From Candidatus Bathyarchaeota archaeon (GTDB taxonomy: Archaea; Thermoproteota; Bathyarchaeia; Bathyarchaeales; Bathycorpusculaceae), in the NCBI GenBank assembly GCA_026014615.1, contig JAOZHZ010000027.1:82920-146919 (forward strand): 64,000 nt of DNA. The letters are read 5' to 3'. Below, one piece after another: positions 51,678 to 59,757 of this stretch; positions within the stretch are counted from its first letter, which is position 1; each line of letters opens with the position of its first letter. Under the pieces are notes generated by a model. It had not been told where the DNA came from. It did not search any database and worked only from the letters and a program-made list of their open reading frames with translations. Both the position numbers and the translations under genes were made by a program.

Positions 51678-51720
51678 TCTTCAAAACCATCTCCATAACA
51701 TAAAAAATGGAGAGAAAAAT

Positions 51721-54327
51721 TTGTACAAAAAATTTAATGTTGAAACAAAAAGTAAAACGTTGTTTCTGATAATTGCTTTGATTCTGATGCTAACTTCGCC
51801 TATGCTAATGATGAGCGTGCCTGCCGCAGAAGCTGCAGATTACGATACTTACGCCTACCTTGCCCTTTCCACCAACCCCTTAGGAGTAAATCAAAATGTC
51901 GTCGTCGTTTGCTGGCTGTCCCTACCCCCACCAACCGCCTTCGGAATCGCAGGCGAACAATGGGAAAACTTGACCGTAACGATTACAACTCCCGAAGGAA
52001 ACACGGAAACCAAAGGACCCTATTCTTCCGATGCCATTGGGCAAATATACTTCAGCTACGTCCCAACTGAAATCGGCTCATACCAGTTTCAATTCCACTT
52101 CCCAGGACAGCTAAGCCAAAACGGAAACTACTACAATCCTAGCGACAGCCCTATAGTATCGTTAACTGTACAACAAGAACAAGTAGAACCATACCCCTAC
52201 ATCCCACTTCCTGACTCAAACACCTACTGGGAACGTCCCATAAACGGCCAAAATCTTCTATGGACAACCTTTTCAGGAAACTGGCTGGGCTTAGGTTCTG
52301 CATCCTTTGGATCCAGAGCATTTGATTCATCATCCAACTACGGTAACTTCAACCCCTACACCGCAGCACCAAACACCGCACACATAGTCTGGACAAAAGA
52401 AAACGGCTTTGGAGGCATAATAGGCGGCGAATATAACGACCCACCAACATACTACACAGGAAACTCCTACGAGGCACAATTCACTCCACCCGTAATCATA
52501 AACGGAGTTCTATACTATAACACTGCAATCCCACCAAAATACGGCTTCCAAGCAGTAGACCTAAGAACTGGGCAAACACTCTGGTTCCAAAACAGCACAG
52601 GACAACAACCAGACCCCCAAATTTGCACTGGAACACTTGGCGGCATATACTGGCCTGGAATAACCAACGGGCAAGTGTTGAATTACATAACCGAGAACCA
52701 GTACGGCGGCATCCCATACCTTTGGAACACAGCAGGCTCCGTTTGGTCCATGTATGACGCCTTTACGGGAAACTGGATACTCAACTTAGCAAATGCAAGT
52801 GTATCATCGCCGAATTTCGTCACGGATGAAACAGGTACTTTGTTCACGTACCAAATGGGTGATGACTGGATAGCTATGTGGAATTCAACCAAAGCGGTTC
52901 CAACATCAACGACAATACCTGGCTACCGAACTTGGAGACCCGTCACGGGCAGCACAACGGACTGGAGAAACGGCTTAGAATGGAACGTAACATTAGACGA
53001 AGCAGTACCTGGGCAATCAATTGCCCGAGTGAGTTCTGACATAATCCTCGCTACTTCCTCAAGGGATGCAGCTCCAGGCACGCGGCTAGAAATTGGTTAC
53101 GACGCAAAAACAGGCGAACAACTCTGGGTGGAAAACAGAACGCACCTCATTCCTGGATCAAACAACTACAACCTTCAAGGACCCATGGCTGAAGGCGTCT
53201 ACACAGAATACGTGCAAGAAGAGCAAGCATGGTACGGTTTTAGCGCCCTGACAGGGGAACAACTGTGGGGACCAACCGAAGCAACTTCTAATGCATGGAG
53301 CATGTACAACACTGGGTCAGCAATAGCTTACGGCACACTCTATTCGCTCTGCTTTGATGGACTACACGCCTATGACCTAGCCACTGGAGCACACCTGTGG
53401 GATTTCGCAGCTTTAAGCAGCGGCGTACAAACAATATACGGTATCTGGCCCTTCGACCTAGGCAGCTTCACCATAGCAGACGGAAAAGTCTACATCGCAG
53501 TAGGACACTCACACGGAGTTTTACCCCAGTTTGCAGACGCAGAAATGTTTTGCATCAACGCCACAACAGGAGACGTAGTTTTCAGTGTTCTAGGTTGGAT
53601 GCAGGACGGCTGGACAAACGCACCCGCAGTTGCAGACGGCTACCTAGTAACCGAGAACGGCTATGACAAACAAATATACTGCTTTGGCAAAGGGCAAACC
53701 GAAACCACAGTGTCCTATGAGTCGGTAATAGGCAGCAGCACCAGTGTTCTAATCAAAGGCTCTGTAACAGATCAATCTCCTGGTGATACTTGTCTTGGAA
53801 TTCCCGCAGCAGGCACACCCGCAATCTCTGATGAATGCATGAGTGATTGGATGGAGTACTTGTATATGCAGCAGCCAAAACCAACGGACGCCACAGGTGT
53901 ATCAGTGCATTTGACGGCTATTGACCCGAACGGTAACTTCCAGGACATCGGCACAGTCACCAGCGACATGGACGGCAACTTCGCGGTAGAATGGACTCCT
54001 CCTGTTCCAGGTGTCTACACAGTAAAAGCATCATTCGACGGTTCTGGTTCATACTTTATGTCCTACGGAACAACCTCGTTTGCCATATCCGAACCTCCAG
54101 CAGCCTCCTCGTCAACTTCGTCCCAACTGACTCCAACCCCACCACAAACAACAACAGCATCACCGCCGGTTTCATTGACCCCCACAACGCAAACTGAAGC
54201 ACCACAACCTTCCGTCGCCCCGCAGCCATCCAGTGAAACACCCGTAGCCGTTTACATCACTATTGCAGCCGCCATTATCGCCATAATTGTCGTTGCAGCA
54301 GCAATCGCTCTGAAAAGACACAGATAA
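51721..54327 (+). CDS. Large surface PQQ-like beta-propeller protein
   Basis: 868 residues from TTG 51721, with GGAGAG at 51709-51714. Signal peptide ends near AAEAAD. N-terminal Ig-like domain (TNPLGVNQNVVVVCWLSLPPPTAFG, GSYQFQFHFPGQ), propeller (AYDLATGAHLWDF, GYDAKTGEQLWVE, CINATTGDVVFSV), Ig-like domain with AISDECMSDWMEYLYMQQ, a long P/T/S linker, TM helix and the tail KRHR in place of RRRK. Divergent from TrmB 50732 and followed by element copy 7. Binding substrate unknown. Confidence 0.85.
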   Translation: MYKKFNVETKSKTLFLIIALILMLTSPMLMMSVPAAEAADYDTYAYLALSTNPLGVNQNVVVVCWLSLPPPTAFGIAGEQWENLTVTITTPEGNTETKGPYSSDAIGQIYFSYVPTEIGSYQFQFHFPGQLSQNGNYYNPSDSPIVSLTVQQEQVEPYPYIPLPDSNTYWERPINGQNLLWTTFSGNWLGLGSASFGSRAFDSSSNYGNFNPYTAAPNTAHIVWTKENGFGGIIGGEYNDPPTYYTGNSYEAQFTPPVIINGVLYYNTAIPPKYGFQAVDLRTGQTLWFQNSTGQQPDPQICTGTLGGIYWPGITNGQVLNYITENQYGGIPYLWNTAGSVWSMYDAFTGNWILNLANASVSSPNFVTDETGTLFTYQMGDDWIAMWNSTKAVPTSTTIPGYRTWRPVTGSTTDWRNGLEWNVTLDEAVPGQSIARVSSDIILATSSRDAAPGTRLEIGYDAKTGEQLWVENRTHLIPGSNNYNLQGPMAEGVYTEYVQEEQAWYGFSALTGEQLWGPTEATSNAWSMYNTGSAIAYGTLYSLCFDGLHAYDLATGAHLWDFAALSSGVQTIYGIWPFDLGSFTIADGKVYIAVGHSHGVLPQFADAEMFCINATTGDVVFSVLGWMQDGWTNAPAVADGYLVTENGYDKQIYCFGKGQTETTVSYESVIGSSTSVLIKGSVTDQSPGDTCLGIPAAGTPAISDECMSDWMEYLYMQQPKPTDATGVSVHLTAIDPNGNFQDIGTVTSDMDGNFAVEWTPPVPGVYTVKASFDGSGSYFMSYGTTSFAISEPPAASSSTSSQLTPTPPQTTTASPPVSLTPTTQTEAPQPSVAPQPSSETPVAVYITIAAAIIAIIVVAAAIALKRHR

Positions 54328-54343
54328 AAATGCATCACCAAAA

Positions 54344-54359
54344 CCCCTTTTCCTTTTTT
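54344..54359 (+). terminator. Oligo-T terminator tract
   Basis: CCCCTTTTCCTTTTTT about 17 bases after the stop codon. Confidence 0.5.
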
Positions 54360-54383
54360 GGTATGAAACTGCTTAAACAAAAC

Positions 54384-54475
54384 GGGGCTGAGAGGGCTCT
54401 AAAAGAATTGATTTCCAACTTGCCTTGTTGGTTTTCATTTCTTCTCTCCTAGGCTTCCAGAGCCCCAGCAAACCC
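54384..54475 (+). ncRNA. Conserved structured 3' element, copy 7
   Basis: GGGGCTGAGAGGGCTCT pairs with AGAGCCCCAGCAAACCC; the stem is shorter at the inner end (TAAAAG facing CTTCC). The inner hairpin is CCAAC-UUGCCUU-GUUGG and TTCTTCTCTCC is kept. Confidence 0.68.
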
Positions 54476-54651
54476 TCTTCCAGACAAACAAGGAATACAC
54501 AAACGTAACCGATGGAAGGAGTAAATAATTGATTGGAGGGGAACTTCTGATATTGAATGCTTTGGTTACGTGGGTTACTGAATTGTTGTACCGCTGATTT
54601 TTTGGTTTTTCTTTATTGGTCTCGGTGAGGTGAAGTCTTTTTTCTGCTGGC

Positions 54652-55440
54652 TCAAATAGGGTCTGCTTTTTGCCATGCGCGACAAAAATAGTCATCTACA
54701 ATTGTTATGATACCGAAGTTGTTTGTACATAGGACGCAGGTAGCTGTTGGGTCACGGTTTGTTTCTAAATTTAAAAAGAGTTCCCTTTGGTCGACTAAAC
54801 AACACATTACCGGAAGAGGGACCTTCGAGTATCTTACCTCACAGAAGTCGCGCTTTCTGGGTGAAACGGTTTCGTGTTCATTCTGAACTTTTTTTGGCTG
54901 GTTTGAAAGAATTTGGACTTCCACTCCCCTATCGATGGCTTTTTGTAACGAATCTGGGATGTCTTCAGGACTCCAAAAGGTTGACATAGGTAAGGTCATG
55001 ATAGATTTTACACCTTCTTGGGCGCCATCTATCAATTCAAAAATTCTGCGGCGGTGAGCTTCCCCTTTAGGTATCAAAACAAGCTCGCAGTTTTCTTCAA
55101 AGACATACTCATGCTCTGTTTTCTCGGACAGTTTTTTGGTTGCTGTCTTCAATGTTTGGAGTTGTTGCCTTTTTTTATTTAAAAGCATTTCAGCCGCCTT
55201 TTTGAGCGGAAGCGGCTTAAACTTGGGCGGAGACTCCAGTATTTTTTCCACTAAATCAAGTTCTTGAAGTGATAACATAGTTTGGTTAACGTTTTGGCGC
55301 GCAGTAGCCGAAGTCTTTGCAATTAATTTTATTGGAGCTGCGCCAATACTTGTGCATAAATCGTAGGTGGCAAGGTATATTTTTGCCTGTTGATACGTGA
55401 GACCCAAACCCATGAACGTCTTGAGGTTGTCCTCTCTCAC
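54652..55440 (-). CDS. TrmB-family regulator
   Basis: About 262 residues from GTG 55440, chosen because GGTGAT, the canonical archaeal site, lies 6 nt upstream; the frame is open to 55464. TrmB domain (FMGLGLTYQQAKIYLATYDLCTSIGAAPIKLIAKTSATARQNVNQTMLSLQELDLVEK), coiled coil (LLNKKRQQLQTLKTATKKLSEK) and C-terminal domain ending CTNNFGIITIVDDYFCRAWQKADP. In the C-terminal part RRRIFELIDGAQEGVKSIM resembles the shared TrmB fold. Divergent from the propeller gene at 55602. Confidence 0.85.
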   Translation of the reverse strand: MREDNLKTFMGLGLTYQQAKIYLATYDLCTSIGAAPIKLIAKTSATARQNVNQTMLSLQELDLVEKILESPPKFKPLPLKKAAEMLLNKKRQQLQTLKTATKKLSEKTEHEYVFEENCELVLIPKGEAHRRRIFELIDGAQEGVKSIMTLPMSTFWSPEDIPDSLQKAIDRGVEVQILSNQPKKVQNEHETVSPRKRDFCEVRYSKVPLPVMCCLVDQRELFLNLETNRDPTATCVLCTNNFGIITIVDDYFCRAWQKADPI

Positions 55441-55462
55441 CCTTAAATCACCCTCTCTATTC

Positions 55463-55490
55463 AAATTAGTAATTTTTGGTTTACTAATTT
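55463..55490. promoter_or_regulatory. Operator palindrome AAATTAGTAA-n8-TTACTAATTT
   Basis: Ten-base perfect inverted repeat, the longest in the window, immediately upstream of the TrmB gene and about 35 bp upstream of the TATA box of the propeller gene. Confidence 0.55.
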
Positions 55491-55525
55491 TTTAAATAAA
55501 ATTGGTGCATAGGTTATTCATGCCA

Positions 55526-55534
55526 ATATTTAAA
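55526..55534 (+). promoter_or_regulatory. TATA box of propeller gene 55602
   Basis: ATATTTAAA, about 70 bases before the TTG start, giving a leader of about 45 nt. Confidence 0.45.
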
Positions 55535-55601
55535 TTTTTGCCAAGTTGACTTATTGTCACCTAACCAAAACATATCCTAGTTTGATAAAGGAGAGAGATA
55601 T

Positions 55602-58448
55602 TTGAAAAGAAACCTGAATTGTTTAAGAAAACTGTTGGTGGCGGTAGTAGCAATGTTACTGCTGTCATCTACATTTGCACTATCAGCACAAATGGCAAAT
55701 GCAAGCGACCCTCCGGTGAATGTCCAAACTTGGACATACGTTGCAGTCACAAACGACCCCATAGGTCTAAATCAACAATTAGACATAGTATTCTGGCTCA
55801 ACGCTTATCCGCCAACTGCTGTAGGACAATCTGGTGACAGATGGAGCTTTACCGTTGACGTACTGAAACCTGACGGAACAACCGACACGCTGGGTCCGAT
55901 TACTTCGGATCCTGTGGGAGCCGGCTACGTTAAATATGCACCTGATCAAGTAGGCACGTATTCAGTAGTGGCTAAATTCGCGGAAAAAACGATTGATGGA
56001 ACACCTAATGGCTTTGCACCAGGATATAATCCGTCTAATTTCGGCTATTCAAGCATAAACGACACTTACCTTGCTAGCGCCAGCGACCCCGTAACCTTCG
56101 TTTGTCAAGAACAGGTAATACAACCATGGCAAGAACCTCCAATCCCAAGCGGGTACTGGACTACACCTGTCAACTCCATGAATCGTGGCTGGGAATCCAT
56201 GGTGGCTAACTGGCTGGGCGGCGCAGCACAAAACAATGGGCCAACCACCAACTTCGGCTGGGGCAGAGCGCCTGAAAGCGCCCATGTCCTCTGGACAACA
56301 CCCATGTGGTCAGGCGGAATTATGGACGCAAGATTCGGCGACGCTATGAACTACGAGACAATCCACTACGAAGGCTTAAGCTTCAACCCCATAATCCTCG
56401 ACGGCAGAATCTACTACAATGTGCAGTCTCTTCCAAGGGAAGGCTGGTACTGCCTCAACCTCTACACTGGCGAGACAGAGTACTTCAAGAATACCACAGG
56501 CCCAGTGAGCGGAGTAGGCGGAGGATTCGAACTCACGGGAGCAATCCAAGAAGGAGCACTGAGTTTCGGTCAGATACTCAACTATCAGTCGCCAAACCAG
56601 ATGGGCGGCTACCCATATTTGTGGAGCATCTCTACTGTTACCCAGTTTGGCGGTTCGACCAGCCAAACGGACTGGAGAATGTACGACGCTTACTCTGGCA
56701 ACTACATCTGTAGCATAGCCAACACAACATCGCCACTTATGTTTAACGGACAACCAGTAATGACCATGGGAATGATGGGTCCAACACCAGTAACGATTGG
56801 AGCAACAGGCTACCAAATCTATGGTCATGACGGACGCATATGCTATTATAACATAGTTAATGCTGGATCTATGTCTGAGCCACAATACTATCTGCAAGTC
56901 TGGAACACGAGCAAAGCAATTTCGTACAAAGCAGATCAAAATGCACTCGAAAGCGGCACCAATGCGTATTGGATGTGGAGACCATACCTTAACTTCACCT
57001 TCGACGGGTCCCAAGGCTTCACCTTAAACGTAACAACAGTCGACTTGACTGGTGCAGGAAGTATGCAAACAGTTCGTGAAGGCAAATACGTCATAGGCGG
57101 AACAGCAGGAAAGAACAACGGCACATTCGTACAGCAAGGACAAATGTGGGCATTGAACTTGGATCCAAGCAAAGGCGCAATAGGTTCGCTACTGTGGAAC
57201 ATAACATTCACTCCACCGGTTAGCGATGTACCTGATTCTGCGGCTGGTATGTTCGGCGGCGGAGTTATGTCTTTAGCAGGCGGAGGACTATCTGGAGGAA
57301 CAGGAGTAGACCCTGAAGACGGCGTTTTCTTGTTCTCGCAGACAATGACTAGACAATGGTGGGGTTACAGCCTAGAAACTGGCGAAGAGCTTTGGCACAG
57401 CGAACCTGAAAACCAGTGGAGCTACTACGGTATGAACTTTGACATCTATGATGGCATGTTGCTTTCTTCAGGATGCGGCAGTGCTGGATCCGAACTTAAA
57501 GCCTACGACATAACCACCGGCGAAGTTCTCTGGACATATGTGCCTCATCAAGTCGGCTTTGAATCACCCTACGGTGTGTATCCAATCACCATTTCATGCA
57601 TCGCTGACGGCAAGATTTACCTCACCTCTCGCGAGCACCACCAAATTGGCAACCTGTGGAGAGGTACAACCCTAAGATGCGTCAATGCAACTGACGGGTC
57701 AGAACTTTGGCAACTCGCAAGCTGGGGAGGTAACTACGTCTTATCTAACGGCTACCTAGTAGGATGGAACGCATATGACAACCAAATCTACTGCATTGGA
57801 ATTGGACCCAGCGCCACCACAGTCAACGTACAAAATGATGTCGTAACTAAAGGCAACACGGTATTCATCAAAGGCACCGTTTCCGACCAGAGCCCTGGAG
57901 CTATTAAGGCAGCTAAAACATTTGGTTACCTAAATGGCGTCCCAGCAGTTTCCGACGCTGACCAGCAAGGATGGATGGAATACCTCTATGAGCAGCAGTC
58001 AATGCCAGCCGACGCACAAGGCGTACCCGTACATTTGACGGCTATTGACCCTAACGGCAACTTCCAAGACCTAGGCACAGCAACCACTGATATAGGTGGA
58101 AGCTATGGCATCGAGTGGGTTCCCCCAGTAGAAGGCACCTACCAAGTCACAGCAACCTTCGCAGGAAGCAAATCCTATGGCGGCTCATACGCAACAACTC
58201 AGTTCGCTGTACAGCTACCTTCAGCTGTTTCTCCAGTTGTCACTGCTGCCCCATCACCATCAACTTTGCCTACTCAGCCGACTTCAGCACCTACCTCAGC
58301 GCCTACACAGTCACCTGCCCCATCGCCTAGTGAAGCTCCGCAACCTCCGACCGCTGGCATGCCCACCGAGACCTACATCGCAATCGGCGCAGCTATATTA
58401 GTCGTCGTTGCAGCAGCTGCAGCGCTGGTCCTCAGACGTCGAAAATAA
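55602..58448 (+). CDS. Large surface PQQ-like beta-propeller protein
   Basis: 948 residues from TTG 55602, with GGAGAG at 55590-55595. Signal peptide ends near QMANAS. N-terminal Ig-like domain (NDPIGLNQQLDIVFWLNAYPPTA, GDRWSFTVDVLKPDGT), propeller (AYDITTGEVLWTY, CVNATDGSELWQL, LETGEELWHS), Ig-like domain with KTFGYLNG and AVSDADQQGWMEYLYEQQ, a long P/S/T linker, TM helix and RRRK. It is closest to 27071 and 15502 although its regulator is of another family (TrmB, not Lrp). Followed by element copy 8. Confidence 0.85.
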   Translation: MKRNLNCLRKLLVAVVAMLLLSSTFALSAQMANASDPPVNVQTWTYVAVTNDPIGLNQQLDIVFWLNAYPPTAVGQSGDRWSFTVDVLKPDGTTDTLGPITSDPVGAGYVKYAPDQVGTYSVVAKFAEKTIDGTPNGFAPGYNPSNFGYSSINDTYLASASDPVTFVCQEQVIQPWQEPPIPSGYWTTPVNSMNRGWESMVANWLGGAAQNNGPTTNFGWGRAPESAHVLWTTPMWSGGIMDARFGDAMNYETIHYEGLSFNPIILDGRIYYNVQSLPREGWYCLNLYTGETEYFKNTTGPVSGVGGGFELTGAIQEGALSFGQILNYQSPNQMGGYPYLWSISTVTQFGGSTSQTDWRMYDAYSGNYICSIANTTSPLMFNGQPVMTMGMMGPTPVTIGATGYQIYGHDGRICYYNIVNAGSMSEPQYYLQVWNTSKAISYKADQNALESGTNAYWMWRPYLNFTFDGSQGFTLNVTTVDLTGAGSMQTVREGKYVIGGTAGKNNGTFVQQGQMWALNLDPSKGAIGSLLWNITFTPPVSDVPDSAAGMFGGGVMSLAGGGLSGGTGVDPEDGVFLFSQTMTRQWWGYSLETGEELWHSEPENQWSYYGMNFDIYDGMLLSSGCGSAGSELKAYDITTGEVLWTYVPHQVGFESPYGVYPITISCIADGKIYLTSREHHQIGNLWRGTTLRCVNATDGSELWQLASWGGNYVLSNGYLVGWNAYDNQIYCIGIGPSATTVNVQNDVVTKGNTVFIKGTVSDQSPGAIKAAKTFGYLNGVPAVSDADQQGWMEYLYEQQSMPADAQGVPVHLTAIDPNGNFQDLGTATTDIGGSYGIEWVPPVEGTYQVTATFAGSKSYGGSYATTQFAVQLPSAVSPVVTAAPSPSTLPTQPTSAPTSAPTQSPAPSPSEAPQPPTAGMPTETYIAIGAAILVVVAAAAALVLRRRK

Positions 58449-58466
58449 AGTGGACAAAACAAACAA

Positions 58467-58486
58467 TTTCCCTTTTTTCTTTTCTT
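58467..58486 (+). terminator. Oligo-T terminator tract
   Basis: TTTCCCTTTTTTCTTTTCTT begins 18 bases after the stop codon. Confidence 0.5.
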
Positions 58487-58514
58487 AGAAAAAAAGTTCA
58501 ATGTATCTGCGAGA

Positions 58515-58609
58515 GGGGCTGAGTGGGCTTTGGGAAGATGATTCCAACTTGCTTGTTGGTTTTTCATTTCTTCTCTTCTATGTTTTCGTTCCAGAGCCCC
58601 AGCAACCCC
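58515..58609 (+). ncRNA. Conserved structured 3' element, copy 8
   Basis: GGGCTTTGG pairs with CCAGAGCCC (one U-G), inner hairpin CCAAC-UUGCUU-GUUGG, tract TTCTTCTCTTC (one change from the usual CTCTCC). Ends CAGCAACCCC, with one A fewer than other copies. Confidence 0.68.
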
Positions 58610-58747
58610 TTCAAAAAACAACTACGTTTTAGAAGCAAGAGAAATTAGGTAAGCGTGCTGAATGAATTTACGCCACCTTTTCTATTACGGGCGTATTTCC
58701 CCAAAACTAAAAATAATTTTTTCTCTTCAAGTTGACCAGATTTGTTG

Positions 58748-59587
58748 TTAGTTGTGTTTTGAGTGGGGGCGTATGACTTGGGTGTTTGGGTGGTTCCATA
58801 ATGTTTCAAATTCATGTTTTGCCATTGCGGCTATCACTTTGCTGTCCGTGAGAAGTACACTTGATTTTTCTTTATGCAATTCCACTGGGTAGAGTGGAAT
58901 CCACACTTCCTTGAAGTCTATAATCACGAACCAGAGTTTTTCTTTGGCTTCAAGCGTCCTTAATTCACAATTATCCTTCTTAGGTATTTTACTTGCCATG
59001 TTTTCGATGAAGCTATTGTCCTCCTTGCCATTGCCTGTTATTATCAATATGCGAATTTTTAGCCCACGTTTAGCAATTTCTTCTAAGTAATTATCATCCT
59101 GTCTGAAGTAATTTAACGGGTGCACTGGCACCACGAGATCATATTCTATTTCCATATTTTCGAACGTGGTCTCAACTTTGCTTCGAGAACTATCCAGACT
59201 TTCCGTCTGCAGAACGAAGACCTTAACGTCCTCGATGTCTATAGTGGACTTCTTTATGTTGCGGAAGATTTTCTCGATTTCTGTACGTTTCTGATTTAGG
59301 AATTTTAGTCTTTGTTCTGATCTCTGTTTCTCAAAATCGAGTAGCGCGTCTAGACCTTTTTCGACGGATATTGCTTCCACTTTTACTGGTCTGTTAACTG
59401 TCCTTAGTATTAATCCCTTCTTTTCCAGCATCAACAGCATTTTGTAAATATCCTGAGGATGAATCTTGGTAGCTTTAGAAATTTCGGGAACGGTTGTGCA
59501 TCCAGAACAAGCTACGGCTACGTAAACCTTAGCTTGATTATCTGAAAAGCCAAATTCAGATAATTTCTCAATTAACCTCTCCTTCAT
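58748..59587 (-). CDS. TrmB-family regulator
   Basis: 279 residues: TrmB domain (LSEFGFSDNQAKVYVAVACSGCTTVPEISKATKIHPQDIYKMLLMLEKKGLI), coiled coil (FEKQRSEQRLKFLNQKRTEIEKIF) and a C-terminal domain (IEYDLVVPVHPLNYFRQDDNY, LKIRILIITGNGKED, LWFVIIDFKEVWIPLYP) ending LTDSKVIAAMAKHEFETLWNHPN. ATG 59587 has no clear upstream site and may be leaderless. Divergent from the propeller gene at 59758. Its 3' end and downstream flank are repeated in decayed form at 62960-63125. Confidence 0.87.
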   Translation of the reverse strand: MKERLIEKLSEFGFSDNQAKVYVAVACSGCTTVPEISKATKIHPQDIYKMLLMLEKKGLILRTVNRPVKVEAISVEKGLDALLDFEKQRSEQRLKFLNQKRTEIEKIFRNIKKSTIDIEDVKVFVLQTESLDSSRSKVETTFENMEIEYDLVVPVHPLNYFRQDDNYLEEIAKRGLKIRILIITGNGKEDNSFIENMASKIPKKDNCELRTLEAKEKLWFVIIDFKEVWIPLYPVELHKEKSSVLLTDSKVIAAMAKHEFETLWNHPNTQVIRPHSKHN

Positions 59588-59677
59588 TTGCGCCAGCCTG
59601 CATTTACGTTATGGTGATTTTGGTATTTTACCTATATTGTTCGCATGTATTCCCCGCATTGCATTTAAGAAAATGTG

Positions 59678-59696
59678 GAAAGAGACCCTCTTTCCA
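59678..59696. promoter_or_regulatory. Operator palindrome GGAAAGA-n5-TCTTTCC
   Basis: A perfect 7-bp inverted repeat ending 4 bp upstream of the TATA box of the propeller gene at 59758, in the gap shared with TrmB 58748. Confidence 0.5.
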
Positions 59697-59700
59697 ATAG

Positions 59701-59712
59701 CTTTCTTAAACA
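59701..59712 (+). promoter_or_regulatory. TATA box of propeller gene 59758
   Basis: CTTTCTTAAACA, about 46-57 bases before the ATG. Confidence 0.45.
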
Positions 59713-59757
59713 ATTTTGCCCAATCGGTGTTTCACAAATAAGAGGAAATTTGGTAAA

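Noticed and set aside
51655-51720. Upstream ATG start for the propeller gene at 51721
   Set aside because: The TATA box at 51668-51677 lies inside this stretch, so it is not transcribed; GGAGAG points to TTG 51721.
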